In this document: positions 9,964 to 17,718 of the stretch, piece by piece
How the letters are laid out: each line of letters begins with the position of its first letter
Position numbering within the stretch: the stretch's first letter is position 1
Assembly: GCA_022385755.1 (NCBI GenBank)
Contig: MU278383.1
Span: forward strand, 171,193 to 189,685
Reading direction: 5' to 3'
From: Trametopsis cervina
Lineage: Eukaryota > Basidiomycota > Agaricomycetes > Polyporales > Irpicaceae
DNA length: 18,493 bases
The notes under the pieces: model-generated
What the model saw: only the letters and a program-made list of their open reading frames with translations
Database searches by the model: none
What the model was told of the DNA's origin: nothing
Translations under genes and position numbers: made by a program

Positions 9964-12900
9964 TCATGTGCCCTCAATAGGTGCGTTGTCGGGGATGTTC
10001 AGTGATCCTAGTAATCTGGTGAAACGACCAGTCGCATGAATGTAGCGAAAGAGGGGACGTAGCGTTTGGGGTGTACTCAGAAGCGCAGAAATTTGCGGTG
10101 TTGCTCCGCCAAGTTCGTAGTAGAGTCGTTGTCGTTGGGTTGCATATGCGGGGCAAAAAAGGAGGAAGTGGCCGACAGATTCTCGGTATTTGTCGCATGC
10201 CGGGCAGACGGGTGATGTGGCCTTGTTAATGCGGTATAGGTGTTTGTTTAGGGGTGCGTGTCCAGTGCGCAGGCGGAAGAGGAGTGCGGCGTGTCGGCGT
10301 GGGAGTCCAGCGATTAGTAATGCGAAGCTTTTCCGGGACAGTGTGGGGTCAACGAAGGCGGTCTTGTGGTATCGCGGTGAGGCGGCCCAGGTATCTTCGG
10401 CAGCTACATTGAGTTCGGCGGTCTTCAGTTGTCGCAGCTTAGAGGCGCTAGAAGGCAGGGGTTTCCGCAGGCGAGCAGGGAGTTGGGAACGTGGTGAGGT
10501 ATGCTGGTGTGCAGCTTGTTTAGCATCATCGTCGGCTTGTTCATTTCCTTCAATGTCTGTGTGGCCGGGGACCCATCTCAATGTGAGTCGCATGTTGGGG
10601 TGTTTCCTCTTGATAGTGCAAAGCGTGGAGTGGAAGTCGTGGAGTAAGTAGTGCGCCGGACCGGATTGCGCATGGCTAGCAGCCTGAATCGCTGCTCGGT
10701 TGTCCAGAGCGATGAATACCGATCCGTGAATACGTGCGGAGATGTTGCGGAGGAGTTGCAAAGCTAGCAGCATGCCAGCGAGTTCGGCTTCGTATACAGT
10801 GTGCTCGCCGGAGGTGCCCAGGTAATGGCGTAGGGTCTTCCGTTGTGATATCCGTTTGCCTCTGGTGTAGAGAACTGCCGCTGCGCCTACTCCACCATCA
10901 ATGTCTGATCCATCACTGTATATATGGTACTTAGCTCGTTGTCTCCATGCTCGGTCGTCTTCTTTTGCCTGTTCTTTGTCGGTATGGATCTCCGTTCGGA
11001 ACTGCGGTCGCCATTGGGGGGGAAATCTGGTGGATGTGATAGTTTCGATCGAGTCAGGGTCGAGGTCGTAGGCATGGAGGTGCTCGTGCAGTGCCGTGCG
11101 GTGTCGTTTTACATAGTGGCGTTTTGCACGTTTGGCCAGTGTTGTGAGGGGGTGCGAGGTCGGTAGGGTGCAGATGCGTAGTGCTGCTTGAAAGCATTGT
11201 TTTTCGATGAGGAGTCGTATTGGGGGAAGGCCTACGTGGATTTCGAGGACGTCAGTAGCAGTGGTACGCATCCCTCCCGTAATCAACAGCGCCGCTTGTC
11301 GGTGTATGGCGTCTAGCTTTTTGATGTTGCCTATGGAGCCACGCTGAGTCGTACGCTGGTTAGTAAGGACCCGTGGGGTTAGATAGACATCTGCTGCATA
11401 AAGCATGCTGGGGATAGCCATGCTGAGGTACAACCGTCGGGAGATTGATGCGGCGATGCCCTTTTTGGAGTTTGCCATTCTGTTGAAGAGTGCGAGCCAT
11501 TGCTGTCCCTTTGCGACTGCTCGTGTGGTCTGTTCGGTCCATCGTAACTGGTGGTCAATCTGTAAGCCGAGAAAGACGTGTGACTTAGCTGGGGTGATGA
11601 TGGTCGTGCCAAGGTCCAATGCCGGTCCCAATCCGACCATGTTTCTCCTACAGTTCAGCAGTCCGAATTTTTCGAGCGAGAATTGCGTGTTGTGAGTTCG
11701 TGCCCAGTCAAAGGCTCCTCCGGTGCGAAGCATGTATTCGCGGAGCATTTGGTGTGTGTCCTGAAACGTTTTCCCCACTGCGATGACGGCTACATCGTCG
11801 ATGTTGCCTGTGGCGAACTCTCCTTTTGCGGGGTCTGCTGCGTCTAGGTTGTCGGAGTTGTAGATTTGGTATGAGATGACGGAGGAGGGACATCCTTGGT
11901 CGAGGCCGCCGTGAATGGTTTGAGGTTCGGATTCGTAGTCGTCGAAGCAGAGTATCACCTGTCGGTTAGTCATCTTACGTCTCATCCAGTCGACGAGCTG
12001 TTCTGGGATGCCACGGGAGCGCATGTCATGAAAGAGTTGTTCTGGTGTGACACTAGGGAAGGCGGCTTTGTTATCCAGTAGTAGCATCGAGGCGCTCTGC
12101 CCTTTCCGCCAAGCATTCTTGATGATTGCGGTTGCATAGTGGAGGGAGTCGGTTGTCGTTCTGCCTGGTCGGCCAAGGAAATGGTTGTTGGACAGCAGTG
12201 AGGAGCGTTCGCAGTGGTTGGTGATGATTTTCGTGACACAGGCAGCGAGGATCTTGGCGATGCATGGCAGCAGTGCGATGGGGCGATATGAGTTCGGTGT
12301 TGTGTAATCTTTACGACCGGGCTTGCGTAGCACTACTGTGCGGGAAATGCGCCATTCTGCGGGGTATACTTTTAGTCGGAACGTGGCTTCGTACAGTCGA
12401 TGCAAGTAGGGGAGAAGGATCTCAGCACAATTTGCGTAGACTTCATTGGGTATGTCATCCGTTCCGGCTGCTTTATAGCGCTTCAGAGCATTCAGTACGT
12501 CGCGGATGAGGTTGGTGGAGATTCCGTCGAATTCGAAGGCGGGCTCGGGATAGTGGAGCTGTTGCGTTGGGTCGGGTCCAGGTCCAGGCATGGGGAAGAA
12601 AGCCCGATGGAGTGTCGCGCTCTTCTCTTGGTTATTCTCGGTCAGCCGCGAAACTCCCCGAAGGTCAGTGAATTGCAATGCTGGCACTCTGGTGCGGCCG
12701 CCATCCGTGAATCCTTTCTTGGTGTACGATCCGAATGACCAGATGTTTGACATGTCGACGTCTTCCAGGTATGCTTCCCAGTGTTCTTTCTTCGATGTGC
12801 GAATGTGCGCTTGATACTGATTTCGAGCTCTGCGGTATTCCCGGTGGCAAGGATGCTGTGGTACGGCGTAATATCGGTACGAAGTACGTGCAAGTTTACT

Positions 12901-13941
12901 TACCGCGTCACGTTCCTTAGAGAGTTCTTTTGTCCACCAACGTTTTGCAAGAGGGCTTGGTTTGGTTGTCGGTACGACGGCTTCACGGGTGGCTCGTATG
13001 CTGTCCATGACGTTGCGTAGGGTGTCGTGGAAGGCTTGCTCGTTGGCAATTTGAGTAGTGGGGATGCGACGTGACTCCAGCTCGGTGTGTAGTTTCTCTC
13101 GGAAGTCACTCCAATCCGTGTTTCTCCAGTTCCACCGCTTGTTCGTGGTAATGCGGTCCGCTTGTATTTGAAGGCATGTACTTATGGGATAATGATCAGT
13201 GAGTGGCGGTTTGAAGTGAGGGTATGTTTGGCAGGTTAGTAGGCGTTCGGCTAAGCTGGTCGTGGCGAAGACGTTGTCTGGTCGGGTGTGATTACCGGTA
13301 CCTCTGGCGACAAGGGTGGGCTCTTCTTCAGGTAGGATCTGCTGCAAGTCGTGGGTTGCGAGGGCCGCTATGAGTTTGGTCGCTGCCTCGATGTATCGTG
13401 TAGTGAGGAGATGAGTGTTTTCTTTTCGTTCCCACATCGGGTGATGGCGATTGAAGTCGCCTGCCCAGAGTACGTGAGGTTTGTGTGTCGGGTGTTGTTG
13501 TTCAACAGTGTCGGCATGTCGTGCAAGCCGGTGTAGGCAGTTTGAGACGAGCTGTAACGTGTGATCATGACCTTGGTCGTTGTACGTATTAATAATAAAA
13601 ACGTCACCCATCACTGTGCGTAGTTTGATGATAACCGTGTCCGGAGTGTCTATGTCGACTTGTTCCCAGTGTTCGGTGTTGAGTTTGACACTAACGAGTG
13701 TGATCGCCCGGCTCGTTTTACCTTTCGCGTGCCAGTCATGGTGCTTGGTTGGGTATACTACGCGCCAGGCATGTGATGCGGAAGTGAGAGTGTTGGAAGG
13801 CTGCATGTATGGTTCTTGTATCATCATGATGTCGCAGTCGTGTGCTGTGATGGTGTGCAAGAAGGCCTGCTGCGCAATGTTGGATTTCCCTACGTTTAGT
13901 TGCCATAGAGTTAGTGTATTTCGTTCGGACGTGCTATTCAT
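9964..13941 (-). CDS. LINE ORF2: endonuclease, reverse transcriptase, RNase H
   Basis: This is the replication polyprotein (1325 aa), which nicks target DNA and primes reverse transcription on it. Endonuclease, about residues 10-260: QLNVGKS (N16), IQEPY (E43), NTYND (120-122), AGDFNRHHP (D162, N164), RPDNVF (D222) and TDHYPI (D249, H250). Reverse transcriptase, about 490-760: NSYRPIALLP, motif A LLLDNKAAF (D623), motif B GLDQGCPSSVIS (679-690) and motif C NIDDVAV (D715, D716). RNase H, about 1005-1145: SDGS (D1010), YEAELAG (E1053), ALDNRAA (D1080) and NEQADDDAK (D1137). The C-terminal knuckle is C1246-X2-C-X8-H-X4-C1263. All expected catalytic residues are present. The start ATG overlaps the ORF1 stop as ATGA, so translation probably depends on reinitiation after ORF1. 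Motif A has DNKAAF and motif B has CPSS where relatives often have a hydrophobic residue; both are plausible variants rather than lesions. Confidence 0.95.
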   Translation of the reverse strand: MNSTSERNTLTLWQLNVGKSNIAQQAFLHTITAHDCDIMMIQEPYMQPSNTLTSASHAWRVVYPTKHHDWHAKGKTSRAITLVSVKLNTEHWEQVDIDTPDTVIIKLRTVMGDVFIINTYNDQGHDHTLQLVSNCLHRLARHADTVEQQHPTHKPHVLWAGDFNRHHPMWERKENTHLLTTRYIEAATKLIAALATHDLQQILPEEEPTLVARGTGNHTRPDNVFATTSLAERLLTCQTYPHFKPPLTDHYPISTCLQIQADRITTNKRWNWRNTDWSDFREKLHTELESRRIPTTQIANEQAFHDTLRNVMDSIRATREAVVPTTKPSPLAKRWWTKELSKERDAVSKLARTSYRYYAVPQHPCHREYRRARNQYQAHIRTSKKEHWEAYLEDVDMSNIWSFGSYTKKGFTDGGRTRVPALQFTDLRGVSRLTENNQEKSATLHRAFFPMPGPGPDPTQQLHYPEPAFEFDGISTNLIRDVLNALKRYKAAGTDDIPNEVYANCAEILLPYLHRLYEATFRLKVYPAEWRISRTVVLRKPGRKDYTTPNSYRPIALLPCIAKILAACVTKIITNHCERSSLLSNNHFLGRPGRTTTDSLHYATAIIKNAWRKGQSASMLLLDNKAAFPSVTPEQLFHDMRSRGIPEQLVDWMRRKMTNRQVILCFDDYESEPQTIHGGLDQGCPSSVISYQIYNSDNLDAADPAKGEFATGNIDDVAVIAVGKTFQDTHQMLREYMLRTGGAFDWARTHNTQFSLEKFGLLNCRRNMVGLGPALDLGTTIITPAKSHVFLGLQIDHQLRWTEQTTRAVAKGQQWLALFNRMANSKKGIAASISRRLYLSMAIPSMLYAADVYLTPRVLTNQRTTQRGSIGNIKKLDAIHRQAALLITGGMRTTATDVLEIHVGLPPIRLLIEKQCFQAALRICTLPTSHPLTTLAKRAKRHYVKRHRTALHEHLHAYDLDPDSIETITSTRFPPQWRPQFRTEIHTDKEQAKEDDRAWRQRAKYHIYSDGSDIDGGVGAAAVLYTRGKRISQRKTLRHYLGTSGEHTVYEAELAGMLLALQLLRNISARIHGSVFIALDNRAAIQAASHAQSGPAHYLLHDFHSTLCTIKRKHPNMRLTLRWVPGHTDIEGNEQADDDAKQAAHQHTSPRSQLPARLRKPLPSSASKLRQLKTAELNVAAEDTWAASPRYHKTAFVDPTLSRKSFALLIAGLPRRHAALLFRLRTGHAPLNKHLYRINKATSPVCPACDKYRESVGHFLLFCPAYATQRQRLYYELGGATPQISALLSTPQTLRPLFRYIHATGRFTRLLGSLNIPDNAPIEGT
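13938..13941 (-). promoter_or_regulatory. ATGA stop-start overlap between ORF1 and ORF2
   Basis: On the minus strand the ORF2 ATG (13941-13939) and the ORF1 TGA (13940-13938) share two bases. Such overlaps are compatible with reinitiation by the terminating ribosome and would keep ORF2 product below ORF1 product. The mechanism is inferred; only the overlap is seen. Confidence 0.8.
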
Positions 13942-15680
13942 TCAAATCTGTGGGGGTCATTTGGTCGGTTCGGGTTAGACGTGCTTGCGTGGTTAGCCGC
14001 TTCTGCCGCCCTTGCTAGTGTTGCCCGCATAGCCTGTGATGGTCGCATGTTTTTTGTCGCCCAGGTAAGGGTGGTTTGCGTCGTAGATGTTCTTGTGTCG
14101 GGTCGGGTACTAACAGCTGGTGGTTCCCATTCTTCCTCGTTTTGCCATTCTGACCAGTTGTGCCGTTGCGGTCCCTGTCCTCGGTCTTGTGTGGTCTGGT
14201 TGTTAGATTCTCGTGCATGTGGACGAGGTGCATGTCGACCATGGATGATTTCCCAAGTTGAAGGGTCGCCTGCAGTGGGGAAGTAGCGGTATTGTGATTC
14301 TTTCACTCGTTCCATCGTCTCTTGCTTCTTGCGGATAAAGTGCGGGCACATGCGGTCCCAGGCTCCATGTCCGGTCTCGTTGCAGTTGACACATCGGAAT
14401 CGTCGTTTATCTGTCTCATTACACTGGTTAGTCATGTGGTCGGTCTTACCGCAGGTTCCGCAGGTGCTGTGAGGTGCTGTGCATTGTGCGGCGAGGTGTC
14501 GTACTCCGATTTGCTGGCATTTTAGGCATCGTCGTGGGTCTGGGAGGCTTTTCCTAACTTGAAGCATTTTTCCGCAAATGACAATGCCTTCGCGAATGAT
14601 GCGGTTTGCTGTCTCAGGGGCATCGATCCAGAGGGAAAGGAGTGCAGTTCGTTGACTTTGTTCTCTACGTTGGATCGGCTTTACCCAGCGGGCTTCGGTG
14701 ATGCTGTATGGAGGAAGTTCGTTGTGCGCTTCTAGGTTCCGCAGAGCTGTGACAGACTGGTCATCGTATAGAATGGGAGTGAAATCAACTAGCACCTGGT
14801 ATGCTCGTCCTTTCAACGAGGTGTTCTCACCTCCTCCGTAATGCTGCAGGAACTTCGTTTTGTTCTCTGGTGTGTTCATCCATTTGGCCGCGGCGGTGGT
14901 GTTGAGCTCGTAGATCAGTCCTCCATTGGCTAGTTTCCGTACTCCTCTGAATCTGGTTTCCGGGGGCGTGTCCATGAGTTCCAATGCCATGCTTGCCTTC
15001 TTCAGCAGGACTTCCTCGGTGATCTCCTCTCCAGATGCGGTGTTGGTCAGTGTTACGCCATCTACAAAAATTTGCCTTGCTCGTATCTCTGCCCGTGCGA
15101 TGGTGTCAGCGTGGGAGTTGGGTAGGGTGTTGGTTGGTGCGTAAGTTGGTGGCTGTGCTGCCGCGAAAGCGTAGGTGCCTGGGGTAGATCGGGGCGGGGT
15201 CGTTGCATTTTGCGTCTCTTCGATGATCTTCTGTGCAGTGTCTGTGATGTCTTTTGTAGCATCTTGAATGCTGTCTTGCAGGTTCTGTTGGGCGGTGTCC
15301 AAGGTGTTTGCAGATTTGTCGATTTTGATAGCCGTGAGGTCCAGTTGTCGGGTGTGCAGTTCTAGTTCTGTTAAAACGGGGTTCAGTCTTTGTTCCAATT
15401 GACGATGGAGATACTTCGCGGTTTCTGCGAACTCAATAGCCTCTGCGTATGTGGCGAAAGCCAGTAGGTACTGTTTTTCGGCAGGAGTCTTCATGATTTT
15501 CGCCAGGTGTCGTAGTCCACTTGTCAGGCTGCTCATGGTGGGTCTTCCTTCCGGTATTATTGTAAATTTAGTTAGTAAGGTGTATGCTTCGTCATAGGTG
15601 TTTTTGGGATCATCCTCGACGAGTGGATCTACGTTCGATGTTCGGGTGCGCCGGCTGACCTTTGCGGTCGTATTATTCAT
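13938..15680 (-). CDS. LINE ORF1: zinc-knuckle RNA-binding protein
   Basis: A gag-like protein of 580 aa that in this clade coats the element RNA and forms the ribonucleoprotein. Residues 1-25 are basic. About 70-155 are helical and rich in Gln/Glu/Leu/Ala with coiled-coil character. About 160-190 are a Pro/Thr-rich linker. About 200-380 hold the conserved middle domain. Three consecutive zinc knuckles follow: C385-X2-C-X6-H-X4-C400, C407-X2-C-X4-H-X4-C420 and C430-X2-C-X4-H-X6-C445; the second is canonical CCHC. The tail (about 455-580) is polar and Arg/Asn/Thr-rich. ATG at 15680 is the first in-frame start, MNNTTAKVSRR. The stop overlaps the ORF2 ATG by sharing TG (ATGA). No inactivating change is seen. 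Confidence 0.95.
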   Translation of the reverse strand: MNNTTAKVSRRTRTSNVDPLVEDDPKNTYDEAYTLLTKFTIIPEGRPTMSSLTSGLRHLAKIMKTPAEKQYLLAFATYAEAIEFAETAKYLHRQLEQRLNPVLTELELHTRQLDLTAIKIDKSANTLDTAQQNLQDSIQDATKDITDTAQKIIEETQNATTPPRSTPGTYAFAAAQPPTYAPTNTLPNSHADTIARAEIRARQIFVDGVTLTNTASGEEITEEVLLKKASMALELMDTPPETRFRGVRKLANGGLIYELNTTAAAKWMNTPENKTKFLQHYGGGENTSLKGRAYQVLVDFTPILYDDQSVTALRNLEAHNELPPYSITEARWVKPIQRREQSQRTALLSLWIDAPETANRIIREGIVICGKMLQVRKSLPDPRRCLKCQQIGVRHLAAQCTAPHSTCGTCGKTDHMTNQCNETDKRRFRCVNCNETGHGAWDRMCPHFIRKKQETMERVKESQYRYFPTAGDPSTWEIIHGRHAPRPHARESNNQTTQDRGQGPQRHNWSEWQNEEEWEPPAVSTRPDTRTSTTQTTLTWATKNMRPSQAMRATLARAAEAANHASTSNPNRPNDPHRFE

Positions 15681-15790
15681 TATTGGTGAACTCTTAGCTC
15701 TTACCGGTATTGTATATGGTCGATTAGTATTGTATGAGTGTTCTTTGTTAGGGCGTTCCCTGGTTTACGCCGAAAACCGAGCGATTTGAA
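15681..15790 (-). promoter_or_regulatory. Probable LINE 5' UTR / internal promoter
   Basis: About 110 AT-rich bases precede ORF1. LINEs carry their promoter inside the 5' UTR, so it is expected here, but no core motif can be pointed to and the outer boundary is a guess. Confidence 0.35.
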
Positions 15791-15823
15791 CCGTGGGAAA
15801 ATTGCCGACGTAGTGGTAAGAGG

Positions 15824-16202
15824 TCAAGAGCGGTCCAACAGATGCATTGCCGCTAGAGAAGGTTGCAGCAAGCGAGCAAAGAGGGAGGCATAAGTTGATG
15901 CGTGCATGTCGGGAACCTGCCTCGGCTTGCGAACGTATAAACCACCATAAAGGAACAAGCTAGGAGAGCGCAAAATACACGTACCATCTTCGAGTAGTTG
16001 GCCGATGACAATACTATCATGAAAACCTACGGCGTTCACGCGGACGGCACTTCATGCCTTCTTGGCGACGAGAGAAGACACGCTTGAAAACCAGAGACTG
16101 CGGCTTTCGCGTACGCAGCGAATCTTCAATGGGAATCATACAGAGTGTTACTGATACGACCCAGGTAAGACTAAAATCGATAACACGCACATTCAAACTC
16201 AC
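15824..16202 (-). pseudogene. Possible remnant of an unrecognised gene
   Basis: On the minus strand, a frame ending at 15824 reads VNAVGFHDSIVIGQLLEDG, then SLFLYGGLYVRKPRQVPDM and ASLFARLLQPSLAAMHLLDRS, which has the balanced composition of real protein. Just upstream the frame meets a TGA, and the adjoining protein-like stretch (SLRTRKPQSLVFKRVFSRRQEG) is in another frame. No credible intron joins them. Either this is a frameshifted, decayed gene fragment or a coincidence. It lies directly 5' of the LINE. I do not recognise the family. Confidence 0.3.
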
Positions 16203-16867
16203 TAAGTCGCGTTTTCGACAACGAGCTCATCTCTGAATTCCCAGTTTGGTTCGCGTGAAGACCCTATAGGCATAGGGTTGTTTTTGTCCATTTATAAGGC
16301 TGGAGTGTGCAGCAGTGGGAGCAGAACAAACGTGAAAGCGACTTGGGGGCTAATAGCGAGTGTGAAGGCACAGAGCTGGGAGGTCGTGCGATAGCCACGA
16401 GACGCCCGCTTTGTGGCGCGCGCCGATTGCTCGGATCACCCGCCCCTTGTCGTCATTCACTGACGTTCAGCGAAAACATACCTAACGGTAGGTGAGAGTC
16501 TAAGCCTCCAGTTGTTGCACTCGAGCGGAATGCGTACTGACATGCTTGTACAGTGTCCTTCAATGCGGCGTGGTCGTGTTCGAATACCAATGGTCACTGA
16601 TCCGCTCCGATGTCGACATTAGATGGAAGATGGAAATGAAGAAGCATGGGTGTGATTGATATCCGGGACAGCATGTCAGTTAAAGTTTTGGTATGAGATG
16701 CGTGTGCCCCCGCCCACTCACCTCGTGTCCGCGTTCTCACGACAGCGCTCCCGCCTCCTGCTCACAAGCTATAACGCGGTCGGTTTTTGAGTTTCCCTCT
16801 CTCCCCTCCCTTCCCTTCTGCCTTACCGCCCCACCTTCACTTGGCCGTGCCTGGTTCAACACCCGCC
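16203..16867. other. Gap with no confident gene
   Basis: A perfect hairpin (ACCCTAT, loop AGGC, ATAGGGT) at 16261-16278 is followed by a T-rich run, and a TATA-like tttataag lies near 16291. From about 16780 the plus strand becomes C/T-rich (ctccctctctcccctccc), as is common just upstream of fungal start codons. Short open frames at 16054-16495 have no recognisable content. Confidence 0.4.
16261..16278. repeat. Perfect 7-bp stem hairpin followed by T-run
   Basis: The arms ACCCTAT and ATAGGGT flank the 4-base loop AGGC, and tgtttttg follows. It resembles a small terminator, but nothing upstream is an identified RNA gene, so its role is unknown. Confidence 0.45.
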
Positions 16868-17014
16868 ATGGCAGACCAGCCTGCGACGGGTCCACCGCAA
16901 AAGCCACAAGGCACAGAAGGCGACCCCATTGTCATGGTTATACGTGTAGCGCCCAATTTATTCGATTTCTTTCTTTTATTTTGGCGCATCCTACACGTCT
17001 TCGCGATCACGTGA
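16868..17014 (+). CDS. Short ORF or truncated first exon, 48 aa, hydrophobic C-terminus
   Basis: I do not recognise it. The start context ccgccATGG is excellent and follows a long pyrimidine tract (16782-16830), a typical fungal gene-start arrangement. The product MADQPATGPPQKPQ... has a Pro/Gln-rich N-terminus and a hydrophobic C-terminal run from about residue 28 (APNLFDFFLLFWRILHVFAIT) that could be one membrane span. The stop is at 17012-17014, inside a TCACGTGA palindrome and close to the first of two near-identical cgatcac(g/a)tgact motifs (17004-17016 and 17042-17054). This suggests the first exon of a host gene cut by the element that starts to its right. It may instead be a real micropeptide or chance. 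Confidence 0.35.
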   Translation: MADQPATGPPQKPQGTEGDPIVMVIRVAPNLFDFFLLFWRILHVFAIT

Positions 17015-17248
17015 CTCGTCGACACGGTCTCATGACCTACACGATCACATGACTTGCACATGCACGCACACTCGCGCCCCTCACTCGGCCCGGACTGATA
17101 ATAACATCACCGGCCCTGCAACTCCGCACGGTCTCCGGATCCCTCCGGAACCTCGGACTCTTCCTTTCCCCGACCCTTCGGACTTCCGGTCCATCGGTCT
17201 ATGACTCAGGCTCGGCATTAGTAATTACGCCCGGAGTGGCACCATTCC

Positions 17249-17350
17249 TATTGTTCCCCTCAGTCTCCATTCCTTATTGTTCTTTCTTCTATTGTCGCGC
17301 CGCACTATTGTCCTATTGTCCCGCTGCCACGCTCTATTGTCTTTATTGTC
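17249..17350 (+). promoter_or_regulatory. Seven TATTGT(T/C) motifs upstream of a TATA box
   Basis: Copies are at 17249, 17275, 17290, 17306, 17314, 17335 and 17344: two TATTGTT then five TATTGTC. The reverse complement, GACAATA, contains ACAAT, the core bound by HMG-box proteins. The cluster ends 36 bp before TATAAATA, a position suited to activator sites. The count and positions are read directly; the binding factor is inference. Confidence 0.6.
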
Positions 17351-17385
17351 CTACCCTAAAGTGGTCCGTGCGCAGCCTCCAGTAG

Positions 17386-17393
17386 TATAAATA
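17386..17393 (+). promoter_or_regulatory. TATA box
   Basis: TATAAATA is a consensus TATA element. Transcription would start around 17415-17425, shortly before the first 20-bp leader repeat and the leader intron. Confidence 0.65.
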
Positions 17394-17429
17394 CCCGGCC
17401 TCCTTCACTCCTAGCCCTCATCTCGACCT

Positions 17430-17449
17430 TTTGGTCTTTACTGGGCTAG
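17430..17449 (+). repeat. Leader direct repeat, copy 1 (20 bp)
   Basis: Identical to 17497-17516 (begins TTTGGTC, ends GGGCTAG). It is followed immediately by GTAAGC, the donor of the predicted leader intron, so this copy forms the exon end. Confidence 0.9.
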
Positions 17450-17516
17450 GTAAGCCGTTAGTTACTTTGTATTGTATATTTCCTTACTAAATATGATTTG
17501 GTCTTTACTGGGCTAG
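17450..17516 (+). other. Predicted leader intron (67 nt) bounded by direct repeats
   Basis: Donor GTAAGC begins directly after repeat copy 1, a TTACTAA branch-like site lies at 17484-17490, and the acceptor GCTAG is the last five bases of repeat copy 2. The intron therefore consists of a 47-bp spacer plus the second repeat. Splicing would give the same RNA as deletion between the repeats. Confidence 0.6.
17497..17516 (+). repeat. Leader direct repeat, copy 2 (20 bp)
   Basis: A perfect copy of 17430-17449, 67 bases downstream. Its final AG serves as acceptor of the predicted leader intron. Confidence 0.9.
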
Positions 17517-17599
17517 CGTGCGCACAGCTTGCCAGCTGTTTTCCTTGAGTAAAGGACTTACACCAATCGGTGTCTTGAGTTTAGAGTTGATCCCTGAAT

Positions 17600-17609
17600 G
17601 TCACGTGAC
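17600..17609. promoter_or_regulatory. GTCACGTGAC palindrome (E-box)
   Basis: A perfect 10-bp palindrome containing the bHLH core CACGTG. A related TCACGTGA lies at 17007-17014. It is downstream of the TATA box, so it may be a leader element or chance. Confidence 0.4.
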
Positions 17610-17718
17610 CTAGTCTCCGTGACATTAGGTCGAGATCTCTACAGGCCTGGTGGCTAGTTTTCGGGCTCCCCCGCCTGCTTTAAAAAGTTTATTCCACTTT
17701 CCAAATCACAACGCCAAT

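Larger units (their letters stand above)
9600..15790 (-). mobile_element. Structurally intact Tad1-like LINE (non-LTR retrotransposon)
   Basis: A two-ORF non-LTR retrotransposon on the minus strand. ORF1 (15680-13938) has three zinc knuckles. ORF2 (13941-9964) has APE endonuclease, reverse transcriptase, RNase H and a C-terminal CCHC. This order, with RNase H present and a zinc-knuckle ORF1, is typical of the fungal Tad1 clade. Neither frame has a stop, frameshift or missing catalytic residue that I can see. The two ORFs overlap as ATGA, which suggests termination-reinitiation. The 5' end is placed near 15790 because about 110 bases precede ORF1. The 3' end is uncertain (about 9095 to 9950). 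No target-site duplication was found. Confidence 0.9.
17096..17643 (+). mobile_element. Candidate 5' LTR (alternatively promoter and leader of a gene)
   Basis: The segment begins TGATAATAAC and ends CTCTACA, fitting the TG...CA ends of an LTR of about 548 bp. It contains promoter motifs (TATAAATA at 17386-17393) and is followed by TGGTGGCTAGTTTTCGG at about 17649, which begins TGG as a tRNA primer-binding site would. Against this, a leader intron lies inside it and another just after it, and introns are normally lost on retrotransposition. The second LTR, if any, is outside the window. The alternative is an ordinary promoter plus spliced 5' UTR. Confidence 0.35.

Noticed and set aside
9964..15680. 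Numerous plus-strand and minor minus-strand frames across the LINE
   Set aside because: They are antisense or out-of-frame shadows of ORF1 and ORF2, which carry all recognisable domains.
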